A DNA stretch of 64,000 nt from Eubacteriaceae bacterium (GTDB lineage: Bacteria > Bacillota > Clostridia > Lachnospirales > Lachnospiraceae): contig CAJSYQ010000001.1 in the NCBI GenBank assembly GCA_910574015.1, positions 186,001 to 250,000 of the forward strand, given 5' to 3'. Positions 17,707-25,713 of the stretch are shown piece by piece; position 1 is the first letter of the stretch; the number at the start of each line of letters is the position of its first letter. The notes below the pieces were generated by a model. The model had not been told where the DNA came from, did not search any database, and saw only the letters and a list, made by a program, of their open reading frames with translations. A program made the translations under genes and the position numbers.

Positions 17707-19035
17707 ATGATAAAAGTAGTGAAGTTTGGTGGAAGCTCTCTGGCCAGTGCCGAACAGTTTGAGAAGGCCGGTTCTATTATCCGGGCAGATGAAGCCCGCC
17801 GCTATGTGGTGCCATCCGCTCCAGGAAAGCGCAATTCCGGCGATACAAAGGTTACCGATATGTTATACGAATGCTATGAACTGGCAGAAAACGGCCAGGC
17901 ATTTAGCAAGCAGCTGGGGCAGATCAAAGATCGTTACAATGAGATCATCCGCGGGCTGAAGCTGGACCTCTCCCTGAAAGATGACTTTGATACGATCAAG
18001 AAACAGTTTACCGCCAAGGCAGGTTCTATGTACGCCGCCTCCCGGGGCGAATACCTGAACGGCAAAATCATGGCTAATTATCTTGGTTATGAATTTGTAG
18101 ACGCGGCTAATGTAGTCCGTTTTCATAAGGATGGAAGCTTTGACAATGAGACGACGAACAGACTGCTGAGCCAGCGCCTGAAGGTTTGCGAACACGCCGT
18201 TATACCCGGCTTCTATGGCTCCATGGCAAACGGAAAGGTAGTTACCTTCTCCCGCGGCGGCTCGGATATAACCGGTTCCCTTGTGGCAAAGGCGGTGAAT
18301 GCCAACCTCTACGAAAACTGGACGGATGTCTCCGGTTTTCTCGTGGCCGATCCAAGAATCGTGAAAAAACCGGAGGTGATCCACACCATCACCTACAAGG
18401 AGCTCCGGGAGCTAGCCTATATGGGTGCCTCTGTACTGCACGAGGACGCCATCTTCCCGGTCCGCAAGGCGGGAATCCCCATTAATATCCGCAACACCAA
18501 TGCACCGGAGGAGGACGGCACGATGATCGTCGAGAGCACCTGCCGCATCCCCGCTTATACCATTACCGGCATCGCCGGCAAAAAAGGCTTTGTGGCTGTG
18601 AACATTGAAAAGGATATGATGAACTCAGAAGTCGGTTTCGGCAGAAAGGTTCTGGGGGCTTTTGAGGACAACGGCATCTCTTTTGAACATATGCCCTCCG
18701 GCATCGACACAATGACTATTTTTGTCCATCAGGATGAATTTGTGGAGAAGGAGCAGAGGGTCATCGCGGAAATCAACGCCGCCACCCATCCCGATTCTAT
18801 TGAGCTGGAATCCGACCTGGCCCTTATCGCCGTTGTGGGCCGGGGCATGAAAGGAACCCGCGGCACCGTGGGAAGACTGTTCTCCGCTCTGGCCCACGCC
18901 CATGTCAATGTCAAGATGATCGACCAGGGCTCCAGTGAGCTGAACACGATTATCGGCGTAAAAAATGAAGATTTCAATACCGCCATCAAAGCGATCTATG
19001 ATATGTTTGTGATCTCGCAGCTTCCTGTGAGATAG
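17707..19035 (+). CDS. lysC: Aspartate kinase
   Basis: 442 residues from ATG 17707 (MIKVVKFGGSSLASAEQF); TGGAGG lies 6 bases upstream, so the longer in-frame extension to 17611 is rejected. Phosphorylates aspartate, the first step toward lysine, threonine and methionine. Seen: KFGGSS nucleotide motif, FSRGGSDITGSLVAKA, and two ACT domains in the last 130 residues (VNIEKDMMNSEVGFGRKVL and VVGRGMKGTRGTVGRLFSAL). Length fits a monofunctional enzyme without a homoserine dehydrogenase part. ACT domains imply feedback inhibition by lysine and/or threonine; which one cannot be told. It is one of only three plus-strand genes in the window and has no partners. Confidence 0.95.
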   Translation: MIKVVKFGGSSLASAEQFEKAGSIIRADEARRYVVPSAPGKRNSGDTKVTDMLYECYELAENGQAFSKQLGQIKDRYNEIIRGLKLDLSLKDDFDTIKKQFTAKAGSMYAASRGEYLNGKIMANYLGYEFVDAANVVRFHKDGSFDNETTNRLLSQRLKVCEHAVIPGFYGSMANGKVVTFSRGGSDITGSLVAKAVNANLYENWTDVSGFLVADPRIVKKPEVIHTITYKELRELAYMGASVLHEDAIFPVRKAGIPINIRNTNAPEEDGTMIVESTCRIPAYTITGIAGKKGFVAVNIEKDMMNSEVGFGRKVLGAFEDNGISFEHMPSGIDTMTIFVHQDEFVEKEQRVIAEINAATHPDSIELESDLALIAVVGRGMKGTRGTVGRLFSALAHAHVNVKMIDQGSSELNTIIGVKNEDFNTAIKAIYDMFVISQLPVR

Positions 19036-19039
19036 ATAA

Positions 19040-19069
19040 GATCCCCCGCAGCAGCCGCTGCGGGGGATC
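19040..19069 (+). terminator. GC-rich hairpin after lysC
   Basis: Arms GATCCCCCGCAGC / GCTGCGGGGGATC with a 4-base loop begin 5 bases beyond the lysC stop. Only a weak T content follows (CTGTTCATG), so termination is likely but not textbook. Confidence 0.6.
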
Positions 19070-19139
19070 CTGTTCATGAAAAAACATTATAAACCAGTCT
19101 TTTCCTGGCTCAGGGACTTCTTCTCTCTGCCCTGTCTTA

Positions 19140-20294
19140 TTAGATTTCCACATCCTCACTATAATCCACATTATCATAATGGAAGCCAAACATCTGATAG
19201 AAGTCTTCCCAATAGCCCTCGATATCGCCCAGTTCCTTGATATTCTCCGTCGTCACACGATCCCATACGGCATCGATCCTCTCCTGCACCTTATCCTGCA
19301 GTTCCCAGTCGTCCAGGCGAAAATAACCCTCCGCATCGGTTTCCTTTGTTACAAATTTGTCTGCAAAGAGACGATACATCTGCTCGATACAGCCCTCGTG
19401 GAGTCCCTCTTCCTTCATAATCTTATAAAGCAGGGAAATATACAATGGAACAATAGGAATCGCCGCACTGCTCTGTGTCACCAGCGCCTTATTCACGGAT
19501 ACATAAGCCTGCAGCCCCTTATGTGCAAATTCCTTCGTCATGTTCCGGGAAGTTTCATAGAGATGTTTCTTTGCCTGTCCAATGGTGCCGTCCTTATAGA
19601 TCGCATGCGTAACCGCCGGACCTATATAAGAATACGCAACCGTCGAGGCATTGTCAGCAAGAACATCTGCCTCCACAAGAGCGCGGATCCATTCCTGCCA
19701 GTCCTCTCCTCCCATTACCCTGATGGTGTTTTGGATCTCTTCTTCATCTGCCACAGGTACCGTCACCTCTGTGATCTCATTGGTTTTCAGGTCAATGGTC
19801 TTGTTGGTAAACTCCTCCCCCACTGTTTTCAGAACACTGGAAACCGTAGTTCCGTCCGCCAGTGTCCGGCGGGGCGCCGCCATACTATAGACCACCAGAT
19901 CGGCCTTTCCCCAGTCCTGGCGGATCGCCTCAATCACCTGGTCCTTCATTTCCCTGGAAAATCCATCCCCATTAAAAGATCTGGCATAATATCCGTCCTC
20001 CCGGGCAAGCTTCTCAAATGCCTTCGTATTATACCAGCCCGCTGTAGCTGTTCTTTTGCCCTTGGCCTCTCTCTCAAAGGAGACACCCATCGTATCTGCA
20101 CCATATGCATAGGTAACTGCAATCCGGCTTCCCAGCCCGTATCCCGTAGACGCTCCAATCACCAGCACCTTCTTCGGTCCTTCCGCCTTCCCCTTTTCTT
20201 TGCAATACGCAATCTGTCTCCTGACACTCTCCTCACATCCTGCCGGATGTGCCGTCGTACATATAAATCCTTTTACTTTTGGTTCTACTATCAT
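19140..20294 (-). CDS. fabV: Trans-2-enoyl-CoA/enoyl-ACP reductase FabV
   Basis: 384 residues from ATG 20294 (MIVEPKVKGFICTTAHPAGC), with GGAGG 7 bases upstream. Reduces the double bond of enoyl thioesters with NADH as the last step of fatty-acid elongation or of butyryl-CoA-type reduction. Seen: VLVIGASTGYGLGSRIA Rossmann motif, VVYSMAAPRRT, and the catalytic Tyr/Lys in YSYIGP and IGQAKKH with the 8-residue spacing typical of FabV (Tyr-x8-Lys). Family members are naturally tolerant of triclosan-type inhibitors. Other fab genes are not in the window. Confidence 0.95.
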   Translation of the reverse strand: MIVEPKVKGFICTTAHPAGCEESVRRQIAYCKEKGKAEGPKKVLVIGASTGYGLGSRIAVTYAYGADTMGVSFEREAKGKRTATAGWYNTKAFEKLAREDGYYARSFNGDGFSREMKDQVIEAIRQDWGKADLVVYSMAAPRRTLADGTTVSSVLKTVGEEFTNKTIDLKTNEITEVTVPVADEEEIQNTIRVMGGEDWQEWIRALVEADVLADNASTVAYSYIGPAVTHAIYKDGTIGQAKKHLYETSRNMTKEFAHKGLQAYVSVNKALVTQSSAAIPIVPLYISLLYKIMKEEGLHEGCIEQMYRLFADKFVTKETDAEGYFRLDDWELQDKVQERIDAVWDRVTTENIKELGDIEGYWEDFYQMFGFHYDNVDYSEDVEI

Positions 20295-20373
20295 CCTGAT
20301 TCCTCCAGTTCCTATTCGTTCAACAATGCAGTTACAGTATAACACGAAAAACGTCAAAAAAATAGCATGAATT

Positions 20374-21078
20374 TCACATCAGCACATAAAACAGGATCAT
20401 GAAAAAGTGCAGCACACTGCCTGCCAGAACGAAGAGATGAAAGACGGAATGCATATATTTTCTCTTCTTTCCCAGTCCATACAAAACGGCTCCTATGGTG
20501 TAGGCGATACCTCCTGTGAGAAGAAATGCCGTTCCTCCGGCTCCCAGACACCGTACGGTCGGACCGATAAAAAAAATAATGCACCAGCCCATGGCAAGGT
20601 AGCACACCATGGACAGGATCTGATATTTCTTAAGATCAATGGCAGTCAGCGTCGCCGCTATAAAGCAGCTTGCCCAGACAATGCCAAAAATCACAAATGC
20701 CTGTACCGGATACTGCGGGCGCAGTCCGGCAAGTGTCACCGGGGTATACGTACCGGCGATCAGAAAGTATATGGTACAGTGATCGATAACCTGAAATACT
20801 TTCTTCGCCATGTTGCGGTGTAACCCATGATAGATGCTGGACATACTGTAGAGAAGGATCATTGTGCCGCCATAGATCGCCGCTCCCACCACGCCCCACG
20901 CATCGCTGTAGATCACCGCAAAGACCACGCACAGGACAAGGGCGGCAATGGCCAGCCCGCCCCCTACAATATGGGAGACCATATTAAAAATCTCTTCCCC
21001 CTTTGTATATGAGGGAAGAACTCTGTCCTCCAGCCGTGTTCTTGTCTTTTTCCATTTTATCCGTGCCGATCTCTTCAT
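20374..21078 (-). CDS. trhA: TrhA/hemolysin III-family membrane protein
   Basis: 234 residues with seven predicted membrane segments. Motifs of the PAQR/hemolysin III family are present: EEIFNMVSHIVGGGLA near the N-terminus, SSIYHGLH in the middle, DHCTIYFLIAGTYTPV, and MHSVFHLFVLAGSVLHFF at the C-terminus. The conserved His and Asp residues probably bind a metal, as in PAQR receptors. In Firmicutes the family is mostly linked to membrane-lipid homeostasis rather than proven haemolysis. It has its own promoter and no evident partners. Confidence 0.88.
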   Translation of the reverse strand: MKRSARIKWKKTRTRLEDRVLPSYTKGEEIFNMVSHIVGGGLAIAALVLCVVFAVIYSDAWGVVGAAIYGGTMILLYSMSSIYHGLHRNMAKKVFQVIDHCTIYFLIAGTYTPVTLAGLRPQYPVQAFVIFGIVWASCFIAATLTAIDLKKYQILSMVCYLAMGWCIIFFIGPTVRCLGAGGTAFLLTGGIAYTIGAVLYGLGKKRKYMHSVFHLFVLAGSVLHFFMILFYVLM

Positions 21079-21118
21079 GATAGAAGCCCCCTTTTTCCGT
21101 TATGGAACACTTTTTTCT

Positions 21119-21147
21119 AGCGTAACATGTTTTCACAGCCGTGTCAA
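21119..21147 (-). promoter_or_regulatory. Promoter of the TrhA-family gene
   Basis: TTGACA at 21147-21142, 17-bp spacer, TACGCT at 21124-21119. The -35 is perfect, the -10 moderate. It begins immediately after the deacetylase terminator. Confidence 0.6.
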
Positions 21148-21149
21148 TA

Positions 21150-21192
21150 TAAAAACTTCGAGAAGTAGTTTTCGAAACCACTTCTCGAAGTT
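21150..21192 (-). terminator. Intrinsic terminator of the polysaccharide deacetylase gene
   Basis: Perfect 13-base arms AACTTCGAGAAGT / ACTTCTCGAAGTT, followed on the minus strand by TTTTTATATT. Lies about 35 bases beyond the stop at 21226. Confidence 0.85.
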
Positions 21193-21225
21193 GCTGTCGA
21201 ATTTTGTATTATCCGCGCCGTTTTG

Positions 21226-22053
21226 TTACCTCCAGTTTGCCGGAAACATGTATTCCTCCCTGTCCTCCAGCGTTGCAAATTCATAGCCCTGGGACCGGAT
21301 ATAATCTATGATCTGATCCAGTACTGCCGCCGTATTGTCCATCGTTGCCGAGTCATGGAGCAGAATAATAGGTTCGTCATATCTCTTTAAATCCTTCTTC
21401 ACATTATTAAAAATGGTGCTCTGTGCCACTGTCCCCCCAATGGCATCCTCTCCTGACACATTCCAGTCAAAGCTTTTCACACCCATCTCACTGAGCTTTT
21501 CATGCAGGGCGTCCACATAAGAGCTGACGTAGCCGTTGTTACTTCCCCAGGGAAACCGGTGAAGCAGCGGTTTTTTGCCCGTCACCTTCTGTATGCTCTC
21601 CGTGGCCTTCTTAAAATCCTCGAAGAAACTGTCTGCATTACAGTACAGCTTATTCTTTTCATGACAGAATGTATGCACGCCGATGGCATTTCCCTGATCC
21701 AGCGTCTTCTTTACAATATCCTCCCGCTCCGGCGTAATCTCATTTCCAATGAGAAAAAAGGTCGCTACTGCTTTCTTTTCTTCCAGTACATCCAGAATCT
21801 TCCTCGTATTGTCACTCGGTCCGTCGTCAAAGGTGAGGTATGCCGTTTTCTTCTTTTCCCTGATGGTTTCATTTTCCCTCTTGACCTGGGATGCAAAACG
21901 GGCAGTGGGTACATAACGTTCACTGCCCGTCTCGCTGTTCTCAGTAGAAATCTGCTTTTCCTCTGGTCCGTTCCCCGGAATATTATGTCTGATCTCAATA
22001 AATGCCACAATACACAACAGGCATACACAAAGAATATATGTTGTTTTCTTCAT
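21226..22053 (-). CDS. Membrane-anchored polysaccharide deacetylase
   Basis: 275 residues from ATG 22053 (MKKTTYILCVCLLCIVAF), with AGGTGG 7 bases upstream; longer reading to 22293 overlaps the thiC end and has no site. N-terminal segment is a signal anchor. The NodB domain (about 75-270) shows metal-binding TFDDGPSDNT, HTFCHE (the H-x3-H motif), RFPWGSNN and the late LLHDSATM. Known: such enzymes remove N-acetyl groups from peptidoglycan or other surface glycans outside the membrane, often giving lysozyme resistance. Substrate here not proven. Single gene with its own terminator. Confidence 0.9.
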   Translation of the reverse strand: MKKTTYILCVCLLCIVAFIEIRHNIPGNGPEEKQISTENSETGSERYVPTARFASQVKRENETIREKKKTAYLTFDDGPSDNTRKILDVLEEKKAVATFFLIGNEITPEREDIVKKTLDQGNAIGVHTFCHEKNKLYCNADSFFEDFKKATESIQKVTGKKPLLHRFPWGSNNGYVSSYVDALHEKLSEMGVKSFDWNVSGEDAIGGTVAQSTIFNNVKKDLKRYDEPIILLHDSATMDNTAAVLDQIIDYIRSQGYEFATLEDREEYMFPANWR

Positions 22054-22141
22054 CTGGTGACCACCTGCATAATAACTCTTAATGTATTCTATGCAGATAA
22101 AATCAAGATTTGAACAGGAATTTACCGGACTTACACGTTCC

Positions 22142-23449
22142 CTAATCCATAATATCAACGTCTTCCCCACGCAGGATCTTGTTGATATTGCGAACGGCAC
22201 ACATTTTTCCGCACATGGTACAGGTGTCCTCTCTCTCCGGCGTGCTCTCGGAGCGGTACCTTCTCGCCTTTTCTGGATCCATGGCCAGCTCAAACTGCTT
22301 CTCCCAGTCCAGCTCTCTTCGGGCCTCGCTCATCTGGTAATCCCACTCTGCCGCCCCCGGCAGTCCTTTTGCCACATCCGCCGCATGAGCGGCAATCTTA
22401 GAAGCAATGATTCCCTCTTTTACATCCTCCACAGTGGGAAGACGCAGATGTTCTGCCGGCGTGACATAACACAGGAAAGAAGCACCGTAGGTGGCCGCTA
22501 TGGCGCCGCCGATGGCACTGGTAATATGATCATAGCCCGGCGCCACATCCGTAACAAGGGGTCCCAGTACATAGAATGGCGCCCCCTTGCATACGGTCTG
22601 CTGGATCTCCATATTGGCACGGATCTGATTCAGCGGCATATGCCCAGGCCCCTCGATCATCACCTGTACATTGTGTTCCCACGCCCGCTGTGTCAGCTCT
22701 CCCAGGGCGACAAGCTCTGATATCTGGGAAATGTCCCCGGCATCTGCAATGCTGCCCGGACGGCAGGCGTCGCCAAGACTGATGGTCACATCATATTTCT
22801 CACAGATATCCAGAAGCTCGTCGTATCTCTCATAGAATGGATTCTCGTTTCCTGTCAGCTCCATCCATGCAAAAATAATAGAACCGCCGCGGGAAACGAT
22901 ATTTGTATGCCTTAGATTCTGTTTAAACCGATCCGCCGTAGCACGATTGATCCCGCAGTGGATCGTCATGAAATCCACTCCATCCTCTGCGTGCATTTTC
23001 ACTATCTCCATCCATTCGTCGGAGGTAATATCCTTCAATGCCTTATTATAATAAACAACCGCATCATAGATCGGCACTGTGCCAAGGATCGCCGTGCATT
23101 CACTAGTGAGTCTGCGGCGGAATTTCTGCGTATCCCCAAAAGAACTCAGATCCATAATGGCTTCCGCCCCCATATCGATAGCAGCCTGCACCTTCTGCAT
23201 CTCCACATCCAGATCCAGACAATCCCGGCTTGTCCCCAGATTCACATTAATCTTAGTTTTCAGACGGTTTCCGATACCATAGGGCTTCAAACATTTGTGA
23301 TTCCTGTTGGCGGGAATCGCGATCTGCCCCTTCGCCACCAGCTCCCTCAGCTCCTGCACGTCCATCCTCTCATATGTACTGACCGCCTCCATCTCCGGCG
23401 TAATAATTCCTTTTCTTGCAGCGTCCATCTGTGTTGAGTACTCATTCAT
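22142..23449 (-). CDS. thiC: Phosphomethylpyrimidine synthase (HMP-P synthase)
   Basis: 435 residues, the shorter ThiC type lacking the long N-terminal extension of enterobacterial enzymes. A radical-SAM enzyme that rearranges aminoimidazole ribotide to the thiamine pyrimidine. Seen: [23 protein letters not shown]-like [29 protein letters not shown], and the C-terminal cluster motif CTMCGKMC (C-x2-C-x4-C, near residues 415-422). Preceded by a TPP riboswitch and terminator, so expression should fall when thiamine pyrophosphate is plentiful. No other thi genes are in the window. Confidence 0.97.
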   Translation of the reverse strand: MNEYSTQMDAARKGIITPEMEAVSTYERMDVQELRELVAKGQIAIPANRNHKCLKPYGIGNRLKTKINVNLGTSRDCLDLDVEMQKVQAAIDMGAEAIMDLSSFGDTQKFRRRLTSECTAILGTVPIYDAVVYYNKALKDITSDEWMEIVKMHAEDGVDFMTIHCGINRATADRFKQNLRHTNIVSRGGSIIFAWMELTGNENPFYERYDELLDICEKYDVTISLGDACRPGSIADAGDISQISELVALGELTQRAWEHNVQVMIEGPGHMPLNQIRANMEIQQTVCKGAPFYVLGPLVTDVAPGYDHITSAIGGAIAATYGASFLCYVTPAEHLRLPTVEDVKEGIIASKIAAHAADVAKGLPGAAEWDYQMSEARRELDWEKQFELAMDPEKARRYRSESTPEREDTCTMCGKMCAVRNINKILRGEDVDIMD

Positions 23450-23476
23450 AATCTCTGATATCCTTTCCTTTTACAT

Positions 23477-23506
23477 TTAAAAGACCGCATTGTGCCAAAT
23501 GCGGTC
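23477..23506 (-). terminator. Riboswitch expression-platform terminator
   Basis: GACCGCATT / AATGCGGTC arms around a 6-base loop with CTTTT following on the minus strand, between the TPP aptamer and the thiC start. Placement fits a transcription-attenuation switch. Confidence 0.75.
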
Positions 23507-23540
23507 CCAGGTTTCATAATCGCTCAATTGTACCATTGAA

Positions 23541-23630
23541 CATCTTCCTTCGTTGGCATTACCCACATCAGGTTTTGCGGGTCGAAGGGCATACCTTCCT
23601 CTCAGCCTGTCTGCAGACTCCCCGGATTTT
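23541..23630 (-). promoter_or_regulatory. TPP (thi-box) riboswitch aptamer
   Basis: Read on the minus strand the conserved TPP blocks appear in order: GGGGAG, then CTGAGAGG, then GACCCGC, AACCTGATGTGGGTAATG and CGAAGGAAG. Established as the thiamine pyrophosphate-binding element; it lies directly upstream of thiC. Confidence 0.95.
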
Positions 23631-23646
23631 CTGTTTTTCATATAAC

Positions 23647-23675
23647 ATTATAACGCAAGGAATTCTTTTTGTAAA
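23647..23675 (-). promoter_or_regulatory. thiC promoter
   Basis: TTTACA at 23675-23670, 17-bp spacer, perfect TATAAT at 23652-23647. Transcription would begin a few bases before the TPP aptamer, as expected. Confidence 0.8.
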
Positions 23676-23685
23676 TAAAGACTTG

Positions 23686-24132
23686 CTACAGCTTCTGCCC
23701 TTCCTTCTGCAGACAGTTCTCTTCCAGAAGATGAAACAGGGCTATTTTATAGATCAGAACAATCCTGACATCCCTGTCGCAATAACGGTTTTTTACAAAT
23801 TCCAGCAGCTTATACAGGTAGCTTGCACTGACCACCGCCACAGACGGCAAAAGAACCGGCAGTGACAATTCCAGAAGAAACAGCATGGCAATCGCCACCA
23901 GATACCCCATGGTAATATACAAAAAGTTTCGACTGATCCGGATCGACATCTGAACATAACCGAGAAGCTCTTTTAATGCCTCATTCAGGTCCTCCTGGGA
24001 CTGCCTGCACAGATTGCCGTAAATATCACAGAAAATATCCATGCTCTCCTTCTTATTTAATTTCTCTGTGTATATCGTATAGCGCTCACAGCCAAACCGG
24101 CGCTGTATCAATTTCCCCAACACACTTTTCAC
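23686..24132 (-). CDS. Hypothetical two-pass membrane protein
   Basis: 148 residues from GTG 24132 with AAGGAG 8 bases upstream. The soluble N-terminal half (about 1-70) precedes two hydrophobic stretches (about 70-90 and 92-110; FLYITMGYLVAIAMLFLLEL, then LPVLLPSVAVVSASYLY), and a basic/charged C-terminal tail. No recognised family. It stands between the galM terminator and the thiC promoter; its stop lies 11 bases from the thiC -35. Function unknown. Confidence 0.65.
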   Translation of the reverse strand: MKSVLGKLIQRRFGCERYTIYTEKLNKKESMDIFCDIYGNLCRQSQEDLNEALKELLGYVQMSIRISRNFLYITMGYLVAIAMLFLLELSLPVLLPSVAVVSASYLYKLLEFVKNRYCDRDVRIVLIYKIALFHLLEENCLQKEGQKL

Positions 24133-24303
24133 TGTCTGTTCTCCTTCTTCGCAAGTTTGTAACTCTTTCTCCTATAGTATTCAACAATACCTTGTTTCGT
24201 TATTCCTTCCAAAAAAAGGGTGTGTTTCTCCTATTTGCATCAAAAATTTTGTATAATACCCCGGATCGCTCCGCACTTCTTTCTCATGGTTGAGGCGGGC
24301 CTT

Positions 24304-24347
24304 AAAAGCAATACATCATGATGCTGCGCACAGGATGTATTGCTTTT
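24304..24347. terminator. Terminator after galM
   Basis: Perfect 14-base arms AAAAGCAATACATC / GATGTATTGCTTTT around a 16-base loop, with A4/T4 at the stem ends and flanking GGCC repeats. Ends the rel-to-galM operon 13 bases after the galM stop. Confidence 0.75.
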
Positions 24348-24359
24348 AGGCCTCTGGTA

Positions 24360-25397
24360 TTATACAAATTTATATATCGTGGTTGATGTAAATTCTTCTC
24401 CGGCTTTCAGTATGCAGGAGGTAAATTCCGGGATATTTACTGAGTTTGGAAAATATTGTGTCTCAAAGCAGACGCCGGTGCGCTTTGTATACACATTTCC
24501 ACCCTTGCCGTCCTCTTTTTCGATAAAGTTCCCCGAGTACAGCTGCATGCCCGGCAGATCCGTATAGATCTCCATAGTACGCCCGGTGGTCGCCTCCGAT
24601 ACCTCACCGATCTTCTCCAGTTCGCCTTCCTTTTTGTCCAGAACGAAGTTGTGGTCATAACCGCCTGCCACCTTCAGGGGCTGGTAATCCTCCTCGATAT
24701 CCCGGCTGATCCGTTTCTTTTCGCGAAAATCCATCGGCGTGCCGGTGACGTCTGTAATCGTCCCATTGGGAATCAGGTCATCCGTAGTTTCGGTAAAACC
24801 ATTGGCTTTTATGTACAGCTCATGGTCGGTTATGGTGCCGCCGTTATGTCCCTTCAGGTTAAAATAGCTGTGGTTGGTAGGATTACACAAGGTATCCTGA
24901 TCTGATTTCATCTTGTAATCAATCCTCAATTCATCCTCATCTGTCAGCGTATAAGTAACGGCGATATCCAGAGTACCCGGATACCCCTGTTCCATGTCGG
25001 GGCTGACACGGGTAAAGGTTATGCTGTTCTTTGCAGGCTCTGCCGCATACATCACCTTATGATAACCAGGTGTGCCGCCGTGCAGATTATTATTGCCGTC
25101 GTTCTTCTCCAGCTGGTAGCTTTTGCCGTTGAGGGTAAACGCCGCATCGCCGATCCGGTTTCCGTGACGCCCGATAAAGGAACCAAAGAAACAGCCGTTC
25201 ACCTCATACCCGGCCACCGTGTCAAAGCCAAGCACGATATCGTCCATCCTTCCATTTTTGTCCGGAACCATCAGATGGGAGATAATGGCGCCATAGTCCA
25301 GGGCCGATACACTGAGACCATTTTTGTTCGTAATGGTATAACGGGTTACCTCCGCACCCTCTTTTGTAGTGCCGAATTTCTCAGATACAATACTCAT
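24360..25397 (-). CDS. galM: Aldose 1-epimerase (mutarotase)
   Basis: 345 residues. Interconverts alpha and beta anomers of galactose/glucose in the cytoplasm. Seen: GRHGNRIGDAAFTLNGKSY, NNLHGGTPGYHK with one catalytic-site His, NPTNHSYFNLKGH with the second His, and GMQLYSGNF near the catalytic Glu region (ETQYFPNSVN). Last gene of the operon after DUF1294 (22-base gap). A role with the GH97 alpha-galactosidase-like enzyme is conceivable but they are 21 kb apart. Confidence 0.94.
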   Translation of the reverse strand: MSIVSEKFGTTKEGAEVTRYTITNKNGLSVSALDYGAIISHLMVPDKNGRMDDIVLGFDTVAGYEVNGCFFGSFIGRHGNRIGDAAFTLNGKSYQLEKNDGNNNLHGGTPGYHKVMYAAEPAKNSITFTRVSPDMEQGYPGTLDIAVTYTLTDEDELRIDYKMKSDQDTLCNPTNHSYFNLKGHNGGTITDHELYIKANGFTETTDDLIPNGTITDVTGTPMDFREKKRISRDIEEDYQPLKVAGGYDHNFVLDKKEGELEKIGEVSEATTGRTMEIYTDLPGMQLYSGNFIEKEDGKGGNVYTKRTGVCFETQYFPNSVNIPEFTSCILKAGEEFTSTTIYKFV

Positions 25398-25419
25398 AAT
25401 TTTCGTCTCCTTTATTATA

Positions 25420-25713
25420 TTATATTTTTATTATATTCATGTATAGAAGTACTCCAGCAGCGGCAAGATGGAGAATCAGGATCAGGGGCATGCCCAGAAC
25501 GAATTTCAAATGCCTCGTCTTATGCCGGAAGGTATACATTCCCGCCAGGGATCCAACGCTGCCGCCGAGAAGGGACAGCAGAAACAACGTCTTCTCCGGT
25601 ATCCGCCATGCCCTTCGTCTTGCTTTGGATTTATCCGCTCCCATGGCCGCAAAGGCCGCCGCATTGATCATTACCAGATAAACCAGGGCCGCAGCGGTGA
25701 CCCGGCCTGTCAT
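25420..25713 (-). CDS. DUF1294 small membrane protein
   Basis: 97 residues with three to four hydrophobic segments and the family pattern GADKSKARRRAWRIPEKT, LGGSVGSLAGMYTFRHKT and a C-terminal membrane helix. Matches DUF1294, a widespread family without a proven function. The start overlaps the aspS stop by four bases, so it is translated with aspS. Confidence 0.85.
   Translation of the reverse strand: MTGRVTAAALVYLVMINAAAFAAMGADKSKARRRAWRIPEKTLFLLSLLGGSVGSLAGMYTFRHKTRHLKFVLGMPLILILHLAAAGVLLYMNIIKI

Noticed and set aside
19179-20342. Plus-strand frame of about 387 codons opposite fabV
   Set aside because: Shadow of fabV; no start signal and the minus-strand product has all FabV motifs.
22054-22293. 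Longer N-terminus for the polysaccharide deacetylase
   Set aside because: It would overlap the end of thiC and lacks a Shine-Dalgarno site; the signal anchor begins exactly at ATG 22053.
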